Source: a virus
Direction: 5' to 3' (one strand)
IMG/VR virus record: IMGVR_UViG_3300037293_000176
Location: 1-60,932 of that record
DNA length: 60,932 nucleotides
The translations under genes were made by a program, and so were the position numbers. Within the stretch, counting starts at the first letter, position 1, and every line of letters begins with the position of its first letter. The notes beneath the pieces were generated by a model. It did no database searches. It was given only the letters and a program-made list of their open reading frames with translations, and was not told where the DNA came from. This document shows, in pieces, positions 31,266 through 38,417 of the stretch.

Positions 31266-32386
31266 AGGTAATATGCATCAAGTTTAGAATCTGAAAAGTA
31301 TTTATCTAAGTTAGACAAACATTTATTTTGTGTTAACCACGCCGCAATGACTAAATCATTTAAATCACCTATTTGTTTAGGATATTTATCTCTTTCATTT
31401 TTATCAGTATTTTTAAGGAATTTTTCTAGGTGTAAATCTATTTTTGTTTCTTTAAGGAATTTTTCCCATGTAAATATTTTTTTACCTCTTTTTAACTTTT
31501 CCATCATTTTACGTTTACCTGTACTATCATTATCGAACATATATCTAATAGTTGGTATTTCATCAAATTCCGTTGTTGATCTTCCGGCAGTTGCAAGTCC
31601 TATAGAATTTGAAATAAACATAGCATCAATAGGTCCTTCAAACATTGTTACTTCTCTTTGAAAATCAACAAGCATTACTCCGAATAGTGTTGATAATTTT
31701 TTAACACTAACAAGTTCTTCTTCACTTAGGATCATCTCACGTTTAGTCTCTTGATATATCTTTTCTAAATCGTATGTTAAATACCTTGAGTTAGATTGTT
31801 TATTAAGTGACCTTGTTTGAAATCCAATAACCTTATCATTAGGCGCCAAATTTAATACTACAATTCTTTTATCTTTAGGAGAATACATAAATCTATCAAG
31901 ACGATGTGAAAGCAATCTATTTTTTAAATAAAAGTATGCTGAATCTCCCGGTACTATTTCCTTAAAACCAAACATTTGAGATAATTCAATACGAGTGGGT
32001 GATAAATCATATGTTAATTTAAAAATATCATGTTCTAATACTTCAATATCATTGACTTCCATCTTATGTTCTTGGATATAGTCTATGATTTGAATAGAGT
32101 CATCTGTATTTTTAAATTTAACATGATGGTCTTTAAGTAATTGATATGCATTTGAGTGAATACCACAATTAAAACAGTGGTATTGCAATGTGTCCCAATA
32201 TAAATTACCTCTCTTCTTTTTAAGATCTGTTGTAGAGTCACCGCATTGTGGACACGCCATCGTTATTCTACCTGGCATTTCCTTAATAATTTGTTTACTA
32301 GAGTCATGATGCGCCTTTGACACTACTTGCTTAAACAAGCTTCTGATTTTTGACTTCAGTTCTTCTGTTATTTTTTGACCTTTCAT
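31262..32386 (-). CDS. 61: DNA primase, gp61-like
   Basis: 374 residues from the ATG at 32386 (MKGQKITEELKSKIRSLFKQ). The longer frame from a TTG at 32413 is rejected because that codon lies inside the terminator of the gp32 gene. N-terminal zinc ribbon: CPQCGDS and YHCFNCGIHSN. A TOPRIM-like core follows (VTMFEGPIDAMFISNSIGLA, with the catalytic Glu), then FDNDSTGKRKMMEKLKRGKK. It synthesises short RNA primers for lagging-strand synthesis with the gp41 helicase, whose gene is at the left edge. A TATAAT-like hexamer is seen 5 bases upstream of the ATG. Confidence 0.88.
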   Translation of the reverse strand: MKGQKITEELKSKIRSLFKQVVSKAHHDSSKQIIKEMPGRITMACPQCGDSTTDLKKKRGNLYWDTLQYHCFNCGIHSNAYQLLKDHHVKFKNTDDSIQIIDYIQEHKMEVNDIEVLEHDIFKLTYDLSPTRIELSQMFGFKEIVPGDSAYFYLKNRLLSHRLDRFMYSPKDKRIVVLNLAPNDKVIGFQTRSLNKQSNSRYLTYDLEKIYQETKREMILSEEELVSVKKLSTLFGVMLVDFQREVTMFEGPIDAMFISNSIGLATAGRSTTEFDEIPTIRYMFDNDSTGKRKMMEKLKRGKKIFTWEKFLKETKIDLHLEKFLKNTDKNERDKYPKQIGDLNDLVIAAWLTQNKCLSNLDKYFSDSKLDAYYL

Positions 32387-32398
32387 ATGTATTATATA

Positions 32399-32431
32399 CG
32401 AAAAAAAGGCCAAGTTTTAAACTTAGCCTTT
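32399..32431 (-). terminator. Rho-independent terminator after gp32
   Basis: Stem of 13 pairs with one mismatch around AAAGGCCAAGTTT/AAACTTAGCCTTT, followed on the minus strand by a long U-run. Ends the gp32 transcript; primase then starts a new unit. Confidence 0.85.
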
Positions 32432-32456
32432 AATTTTATTAATTATTTATTTAATA

Positions 32457-33365
32457 CTATAGTTCAAGATCATTCAAGAATGAGTCTAAGTCATCTGAAG
32501 AATCTACATTGCTTGGAGTTCCTACCATTTCTTTTGGAAATTCAAAATCTCCTCCTTGTTCTGATTTTGCTGGTACTTTTTTAGCGGCCTGTTTTGAAGT
32601 AACAGAGTTCATAGAATCACCTGGGTTTAAATAGCTTCTAAGAATACCGTTTACAAAATCAAGCATTTCTCCATCCCATGGCTTATATTCGTAAGGTGTT
32701 AAACTAGGTGCAGTATCTAATTCTGCTTTAATAGCGGTCATTGTTGCTGCTTCTCTCTTAGCCGGAGTACCTTTCATATCGATTGAACTAGTACTTGAAG
32801 AAAACTTTGACTTATCATAGTTATTGAATTCTCCTTGTCTTGTTATAATTAGTTCAAAGTTTTTTCCTTCAAATAAATCAAAAACTTGAGTTGGCTCACC
32901 AAATGCTGGTTTTAACTCTTCATCAATTTTTTCTTTGATCTTGTAACCAAACTTAAATACCTTGTATTGTCCTTCTAATTCTGGACTTTGAGGGTCTTTA
33001 ATAATTTTTACCAATGCAAAATATTGCTCGCGTCTTTTTAGTTTTTCGCTCATCTTGCGATCAACTGCTGAATCACTTTTACGTAATTTAAAAAATACAT
33101 CAGCGATTGGGCATTTTTCTCCAATAGTGGATGGTGAATCTACCATCTTGCCATCTCCACTTGCATTAGTTAGCCAGTGTACGTATTTTTTTACTAATGA
33201 GTTCCTAGGGTTAGTTGGATTTGGTACAAAGCGAATCATTGCTTTATATGTTCCATCCTTTCCGTCATCGGCTGTTGGTTTAAATAAATCACTTCCTGTT
33301 GAAGCTTGCGTTTCATGTGTTTCAACGTCAGCTACTCCTAAGTTAAAAATGTCAAAATTTTCCAT
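32457..33365 (-). CDS. 32: Single-stranded DNA-binding protein, gp32-like
   Basis: 302 residues. OB-fold core with MIRFVPNPTNPRNSLVKKYV, then HWLTNASGDGKM, then EQYFALVKIIKDPQSPELEG and YKVFKFGYKIKEKIDEELKP, as in T4 gp32. The acidic C-terminal tail (SSDDLDSFLNDLEL) would recruit replication proteins. T4 gp32 holds zinc through one His and three Cys; here only one Cys remains in the corresponding part (GEKCPIADVF), so structural zinc is probably absent. Its leader contains tandem repeats that could be an autoregulatory site. It coats ssDNA for replication and UvsX recombination. Confidence 0.92.
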   Translation of the reverse strand: MENFDIFNLGVADVETHETQASTGSDLFKPTADDGKDGTYKAMIRFVPNPTNPRNSLVKKYVHWLTNASGDGKMVDSPSTIGEKCPIADVFFKLRKSDSAVDRKMSEKLKRREQYFALVKIIKDPQSPELEGQYKVFKFGYKIKEKIDEELKPAFGEPTQVFDLFEGKNFELIITRQGEFNNYDKSKFSSSTSSIDMKGTPAKREAATMTAIKAELDTAPSLTPYEYKPWDGEMLDFVNGILRSYLNPGDSMNSVTSKQAAKKVPAKSEQGGDFEFPKEMVGTPSNVDSSDDLDSFLNDLEL

Positions 33366-33367
33366 GT

Positions 33368-33405
33368 CTTTAATGTTTGTTAATTTCTTTAATGTTTGTT
33401 AATTT
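33368..33405 (-). repeat. Two 19-bp tandem repeats in the gp32 leader
   Basis: Unit CTTTAATGTTTGTTAATTT at 33368-33386 and 33387-33405, with a third partial start. On RNA it reads AAAUUAACAAACAUUAAAG, unstructured and A-rich, directly before the gp32 ATG (33365). T4 gp32 represses its own mRNA by binding an unstructured leader; this could serve the same purpose. Confidence 0.75.
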
Positions 33406-33450
33406 CTTTAATTGCTTTGATTTACTAAGCTGTTAATTATATAATAATAT

Positions 33451-33639
33451 TTAATAATGTTTTTTTTTCATATTTAATAGTGAACCTGTTTCGTCTAGAT
33501 ATAGATCTTCTTTAACTAAAAAAAGACCTGTTTTAGACAATAGAATTTCCATATCCTCTTTGGATAGTTTTTCTAAAGTGACTAATTTACTTAACAAAGT
33601 ATGCAAGTTGAAATGTTCAGTTGTTGTAAATATACTCAT
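33451..33639 (-). CDS. Small hypothetical protein
   Basis: 62 residues (MSIFTTTEHFNLHTLLSKLV, helical, then KTGLFLVKEDLYLDETGSLL). Not recognised. It lies in the gp32 transcription region, 85 bases ahead of the gp32 start, with an A/T-rich leader. Could be missed by stringent gene finders but its codon pattern and leader look like those of the neighbours. Confidence 0.55.
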   Translation of the reverse strand: MSIFTTTEHFNLHTLLSKLVTLEKLSKEDMEILLSKTGLFLVKEDLYLDETGSLLNMKKKHY

Positions 33640-33900
33640 TTTCTACATTTTAAATATTAATATACCTGTTATATATCTTATTTATATTTAGTTTCATTAA
33701 TTACTTCTTTATTTGTTTATTAAGGTACATTAAAACTATTTACAAATATTTTATCATATTACTGAAACATTCCAGTGAACTGTCAATATAACTAAAGTAT
33801 TTAAGCCTTTGGGTAAGATTAGGTTGCAAGTTTAAAGATATAAAAGCTAAAATTTAGTTAACATTGATAAAAATAAGTTTACCTTATAACAAAAAGAAAG
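33640..33900 (-). other. Noncoding 261-base stretch before the gp32 unit
   Basis: Only ORFs under 20 codons. On the minus strand it contains TTGACA followed 19 bases later by TAATAT, a sigma70-like arrangement with long spacing, plus several TATA-like stretches near 33660-33700. It may hold the promoter for gp32. I see no convincing terminator after the RuvC-like gene stop. Confidence 0.35.
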
Positions 33901-34554
33901 TTACTTATTGTAATACAAAAATCTTGATAAATGATTTAAAAAGTATGCATCTACTAAGTCATCCATTGGTTTTGGTACCTTTGAAACTATTCCAATTGAA
34001 GATTTACAGAATGAGAGCAAAGATGAGTCATCTAGACATTCATCTTCTAGATAATTTTCAAGGAATTTAACCCAAAGTTCATCTTTCTTAAGGCGACCTG
34101 AACCTGCGTGTTTTTTAATTGATGAAGGAGCAACTGTTAACATATTTATAACATTAAGTCTAGACATCATTTCCATCTTTAGTATCGCGGCCCCTGCTGC
34201 CATGTCAATTATATTATTAGTTCCGGAAGATGATCCAAATGATGTACCTTCAAATGCAATTATAAAGGAATCATCATTACCTGTAATTTCTATAATAATG
34301 TCAATAATGTCTTTAGCGGTTTGAGTGTGTCTTTGTATTTTAATCATCTCACTCCTAGAATAATCCTCGTTATTCGTCCAATCTGGTTGCTGACGAATTT
34401 GTGTGTCTTCAAGTATATTAAGTTCTTCTTGTAGTTTTTGTTCCTTCTTTGTGCCTGTCTTTGGTTTTAAGTATCCAACAAAACTATATTTATTATCTTT
34501 AAATATACAAATTCCTGGTGAATTTAAAGAAAAGTCAATTGTTACAAAGTTCAT
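33901..34554 (-). CDS. RuvC-like RNase H-fold nuclease (putative Holliday junction resolvase)
   Basis: 217 residues. The RNase H-fold order is clear: IDFSLNSPGICIF with Asp7, IIAFEGTSFGSSSG with Glu102, VAPSSIKKHAGSGRLKKDEL, and a final helix PKPMDDLVDAYFLNHL with Asp198/Asp199 and Asp202. This matches the RuvC-type catalytic D-E-D-D set. Expected to cut branched DNA before packaging, as T4 gp49 does with a different fold. It overlaps no neighbour and starts 10 bases after the Gly-zipper protein gene. Confidence 0.75.
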   Translation of the reverse strand: MNFVTIDFSLNSPGICIFKDNKYSFVGYLKPKTGTKKEQKLQEELNILEDTQIRQQPDWTNNEDYSRSEMIKIQRHTQTAKDIIDIIIEITGNDDSFIIAFEGTSFGSSSGTNNIIDMAAGAAILKMEMMSRLNVINMLTVAPSSIKKHAGSGRLKKDELWVKFLENYLEDECLDDSSLLSFCKSSIGIVSKVPKPMDDLVDAYFLNHLSRFLYYNK

Positions 34555-34564
34555 TTATATTGAT

Positions 34565-34933
34565 TTATAGTGATTTACCAAGAGAAGCTCCTAAAGCAGC
34601 TCCTACTAGTCTACTTGTTAACATATCATACATAACACCTGACTGGATTCCTAATATTTTAGCAACTGTTTTTCCTATTGTTTTTCCAAGTGCAAAACCA
34701 GTAAGTCCACCAAAAATACTTCCTAAAATACCTTCATTAGTAAGTTCATTATTGAATTGATGAACATCATATGTTCCATCTTCTTTTAAATAGGTACTAG
34801 CAAATTGTTCTAATGCCGAATCTACTTTAAATTCTAAATCAGAAGTCCATTCCGATTGTAAAGATTCATTTAAAGTTAAAAGATCTGATTCAGAAGTATT
34901 CTGTTCTTTCATGTAATCTACAAATGTTTTCAT
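34565..34933 (-). CDS. Small protein with targeting-like N-terminus and glycine-zipper helix
   Basis: 122 residues. MKTFVDYMKEQNTSESDLLT resembles the T4 internal-protein start MKTYQEFI. The second half has a long glycine-zipper hydrophobic segment (GILGSIFGGLTGFALGKTIG and LVGAALGASLGKSL), suited to membrane insertion or tight helix packing. Candidate roles are a virion-packaged membrane-active protein or a lysis or ejection component. Both are inferences; family not recognised. Confidence 0.55.
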   Translation of the reverse strand: MKTFVDYMKEQNTSESDLLTLNESLQSEWTSDLEFKVDSALEQFASTYLKEDGTYDVHQFNNELTNEGILGSIFGGLTGFALGKTIGKTVAKILGIQSGVMYDMLTSRLVGAALGASLGKSL

Positions 34934-34951
34934 ATTTTATATATATGTTTT

Positions 34952-35503
34952 TTAATCTATTTCTAATACTAAATTGAACTTATTATAAAAAAAGTTCAAT
35001 TCAAATGTTGTAAATTCTGCAATATTAGAACTCATATTTAAATCTAACTCAGAAATTTCATGAAGTATTGGCTTTTCAAACACAATACTAATTACATGAA
35101 TTCCCTGTGCATCCATTATTTGTAATTTAATATCATTTAAAAATGGGTTTTTAACACCCTTTGAATAATAATACAATAACGTGTCTTGCATTATCCAATA
35201 GTTTATATAACCATCTAACAACTGCATTGTAATCGAAAATTGACGCTGTATTGTATTTTGTATTGGAATAGAACCTCTATGATATGTTATCGTTCCATCA
35301 TTTTGTGATGTTGATATTGGATCAAAACTAATTCCAGGAATAGCACATCCTTGTATAGAATAGTTAATAAAATCAATAGGCTCTGTTATTAAGTTACCTG
35401 GAATTCTATTTAAATATTTTTTATACTTATCAGCAACCTCCTTTGGAATAAAAGTCCTGGGAAATCTTATATTAAATAAATTATTTCTACTGTTTATTAT
35501 CAT
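34952..35503 (-). CDS. Tail tube-like protein (tube or baseplate tube-initiator type)
   Basis: 183 residues. Beta-rich with FSITMQLLDGYINYWIMQDT followed by LLYYYSKG, LNDIKLQIMDAQGIHVISIV, and an end NIAEFTTFELNFFYNKFNLV. This is the layout of T4 gp19/gp54/gp48-type tube-fold proteins, which stack in rings inside the sheath. No second tube gene is visible in the window, so tube versus tube-initiator cannot be settled. Overlaps the stop/start of the preceding gene at 35503. Confidence 0.6.
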   Translation of the reverse strand: MIINSRNNLFNIRFPRTFIPKEVADKYKKYLNRIPGNLITEPIDFINYSIQGCAIPGISFDPISTSQNDGTITYHRGSIPIQNTIQRQFSITMQLLDGYINYWIMQDTLLYYYSKGVKNPFLNDIKLQIMDAQGIHVISIVFEKPILHEISELDLNMSSNIAEFTTFELNFFYNKFNLVLEID

Positions 35504-37560
35504 TATATTATGTTAACATTTCCGAAATATAGAAGTGATTCCGTATTTCCATTTTTAATATTTATATAAAACATATCTTTGTTTTGATTTGTATCAGTCT
35601 GATCAAATCTAACAGCTATAGCCTTTGAAACTTTAAAAAATATCTCACCGGCTCCCATGTCTATTCCTGGAAAAGAAGGATCATGTGATATTCTTTCTTC
35701 GATTTTTCCACTCTTAATAATTAAAATCATATCTTCAGCATTAACTAAACTTATTGATTTGTAATTATCTCCATCAGGTTGTACTATTTTAAATTTTATA
35801 AAGTTATCAGATACTTTTGATATATTTATTATTGCAACTCCCTCTGGTTCATATACGAAATTAGATGTTGAGTTTACAATAGCGCCATCAACTGTTACCT
35901 TAGTGCTTGCTCCTAATATTCCATACGTATCCAATGCAACCGGAACATATTTAGTTTCACCGATAGCAGGTCTAATCGAGTTAATAAATTGATTTAATTC
36001 CCTATTAACTGATGTGTTTGGTAACTTATTATATACTATTGTTGGAGAAAAACTAGAGTTTAAGTTTAACTTTAATAGTTTTTTTCCATATTTTTTAGGC
36101 TGATTATATATTAACGATGCTACTTTAACTATTTGTGTATTATCGGTTTCATTATAAACCCGCATATTAACCGTAATTAAAAAATTACTTGATATGGAAG
36201 AGTTCATAATAACAGGTCTAAATATAATAGGCTCATCAAACTGACTTGTTTGTGTGAATGTATTATTAAATGTGTTAATATAATTAAGTCCTAATTGTTC
36301 ACTCACTTGTACCTCATAAAAAACAAGTATGTCATCACTTGAATTTCTAATTCTTCCATTAATATATCCTTCGAATCCGGTAAGAGATCCATCTTTCGTT
36401 CCATATATTTTAAAGTAGTCTCCGTCTGTTGCATGTTCTATATTAACCGAAAGATCTACAAATTCATCTTCCTGTGAAAGAACTATAGATTTTCCAGTAT
36501 CTAAGTTAATGTATTGATATCCATTATCTTCAAATAGTGATTTAATTAGTTTAAAATCAAATTCATAATTAATAGAGCTATTAATGGCATCAATAGTTCC
36601 TGTCGCTCCAAAAAAACTTTCTTGAAAATCAAGGTTTAAAGAATACATATCAACTAAAGAAGGAACTTTAATTTCGATATACTTAGAGTATGATGATTCT
36701 CCTAAAATAAATGGATTTGGATTTTGTATTTCAAAATTTGAAAAATTTAAATAAACAGTTGAATTAAAATAGTTGTAGATTCCAGAGCTTCTTTTAATCT
36801 TTGTTTGAAATAAAAATCCATCATATCCTCTTGCACTAAATGAATAACCTGTTCTTAAATGTAACTTAATAGTATCATATATTACGGATTCAACATCGCC
36901 AACTGGTACCACATTTAAATTAGAAGAAGATGTTCCGTTCCATTCGGGTGAATCTAAATAATTAAGTGAATTAGTTAAAAGAGCTAATGTATTTTCAACA
37001 CCAGTTGGAACTGCATAATATCTTCCTACCTCGCCAGGTGCTGTTTTAATATCGTTTCCTGTTTGTGCTTCCGGAACTGAAAAAAGAGAATTAGCATTGT
37101 TAGAAACTTCTATATTTCCACCAATTGATGAATTATCTGATAAATCAACATAATTGTACTTGTATTTTCCATTAGTGGTTGGAGTGTATACATATGTAAA
37201 TCCTATAAGGTATCCGTTTCCGTTTGGAATATTAAATCCCTGTATATTATTTATTGATGCATCACTTAAATTGAATTTATATGTTTTTCCATTTCTTAAA
37301 AGAAGTTGACGTGATGCAAAGCTATTAATAACTACATAACCACTCGCAATTTTAACATCAAATTCAACAACATCTGCACCTAATTCATGAATTAAAAATC
37401 TAGAAGCACTTCCATCACCGTCAACTGTATCTAAATACTTTAATTGACTTCCGTTGTTGTCATTTTCTATCCTAGCCAATACTGAATTAGATTGATCGTG
37501 ATATATAAATTCCAGTAAAATGTCTTCGTCTATTTTAAGGAATCTTGATGATTTTGCCAT
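35503..37560 (-). CDS. Large beta-rich virion protein
   Basis: 685 residues, Asn/Ser/Thr-rich and beta-rich, no coiled coil (LEFIYHDQSNSVLARIENDN; NLDFQESFFGATGTID; FKIYGTKDGSLTGFEGYING). It ends DMFYINIKNGNTESLLYFGN, a domain-like end. The style is that of phage fibre, adhesin or baseplate peripheral proteins. It lies between a membrane protein and the tube-like gene, with a 1-base stop/start overlap with the latter. No family recognised. Confidence 0.55.
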   Translation of the reverse strand: MAKSSRFLKIDEDILLEFIYHDQSNSVLARIENDNNGSQLKYLDTVDGDGSASRFLIHELGADVVEFDVKIASGYVVINSFASRQLLLRNGKTYKFNLSDASINNIQGFNIPNGNGYLIGFTYVYTPTTNGKYKYNYVDLSDNSSIGGNIEVSNNANSLFSVPEAQTGNDIKTAPGEVGRYYAVPTGVENTLALLTNSLNYLDSPEWNGTSSSNLNVVPVGDVESVIYDTIKLHLRTGYSFSARGYDGFLFQTKIKRSSGIYNYFNSTVYLNFSNFEIQNPNPFILGESSYSKYIEIKVPSLVDMYSLNLDFQESFFGATGTIDAINSSINYEFDFKLIKSLFEDNGYQYINLDTGKSIVLSQEDEFVDLSVNIEHATDGDYFKIYGTKDGSLTGFEGYINGRIRNSSDDILVFYEVQVSEQLGLNYINTFNNTFTQTSQFDEPIIFRPVIMNSSISSNFLITVNMRVYNETDNTQIVKVASLIYNQPKKYGKKLLKLNLNSSFSPTIVYNKLPNTSVNRELNQFINSIRPAIGETKYVPVALDTYGILGASTKVTVDGAIVNSTSNFVYEPEGVAIINISKVSDNFIKFKIVQPDGDNYKSISLVNAEDMILIIKSGKIEERISHDPSFPGIDMGAGEIFFKVSKAIAVRFDQTDTNQNKDMFYINIKNGNTESLLYFGNVNII

Positions 37561-37575
37561 TTCTTTATATTTTTA

Positions 37576-38388
37576 TTAAAATCTAAGCCACTTCGGAGAC
37601 CACTGTATGCCTATATTAATAGAAGGACCTACTGTTATTATTTGATCCGTATTTAGGTTTAATCCATATCCGATACCCACTCCTAGTGACCAATGTTTTA
37701 CTCTTTCTTTGTTATTAAGTTTATCGTTTACTAAATTAATATTTTCTATATTTGTAAACTCTAATCCAGGATAAGGCGTTGTTATTTTTAATGAATTAAC
37801 ACCCTTTTCATTAACTATTGCTGCTTTTAATTCTATTCCTTGGCTAAAATTAAACTTACTAGAAGTTAATGAAATTTCATTTATAGATTTATTTCTTAAA
37901 AGATTCACAGATCCATCAAAACGTCTCCAATTGTATTTATCCCAGTTTTTTTCGTCAGCAAATGTTATAACATATGTTGAATCACTTATAATCGCAATAT
38001 CACCACTGGAATTAATGATAGAATCCTTAATTCTGATTTCAGCTCTTAATAGAGAATTAATATTTCTAATATCTTTAGTTAAATTAAGAGCACGTTGATA
38101 ATCTGCAACCGCCTTTTTCGTTTTGTTAGATAAAGAATTAACGTCATACACATATGAAAGTTTAGAAGATACTAATTCTCCTTTTTTGTTTCTTTCGTTT
38201 TTTATAGTATCTTGACTTGCTTTATAATTATTTAGGGCCCTATCTGCAACAACTTTCGTTAATTCTAATTCATTTTTAAGATCAGATGTTGTGTTACATT
38301 GTCTTAAAAACAATAAAGTAAATAAAATAACTCCAATGAACACTAAGGTATTTTTATTTGTAGGTATGTATTTTTTATAATCTATCAT
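37576..38388 (-). CDS. Membrane-anchored protein with C-terminal beta-barrel-like strands (spanin-like candidate)
   Basis: 270 residues. One N-terminal transmembrane helix (NTLVFIGVILFTLLFLRQCN), a long helical periplasmic segment (LKNELELTKVVADRALNNYK; ADYQRALNLTKDIRNINSLL), then alternating strands at the end (WSLGVGIGYGLNLN, ITVGPSINIGIQWSP). Similar proteins are frequent in Bacteroidota phages. Inner-membrane anchor, coiled coil and outer-membrane-like end fit a single-protein spanin that fuses the two membranes at lysis. This is inference; no lysin gene is seen next to it. Confidence 0.5.
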   Translation of the reverse strand: MIDYKKYIPTNKNTLVFIGVILFTLLFLRQCNTTSDLKNELELTKVVADRALNNYKASQDTIKNERNKKGELVSSKLSYVYDVNSLSNKTKKAVADYQRALNLTKDIRNINSLLRAEIRIKDSIINSSGDIAIISDSTYVITFADEKNWDKYNWRRFDGSVNLLRNKSINEISLTSSKFNFSQGIELKAAIVNEKGVNSLKITTPYPGLEFTNIENINLVNDKLNNKERVKHWSLGVGIGYGLNLNTDQIITVGPSINIGIQWSPKWLRF

Positions 38389-38417
38389 GTTTTATATATT
38401 TAAATTATTTTTAATGA

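Noticed and set aside
32386-32413. Longer primase start (TTG at 32413)
   Set aside because: Lies inside the gp32 terminator stem; the ATG at 32386 has a proper A/T leader and a TATAAT just upstream.
33750-33820. Sigma70 promoter TTGACA...TAATAT upstream of gp32
   Set aside because: The 19-base spacing is long and Bacteroidota promoters differ; kept only as a remark within the noncoding region.
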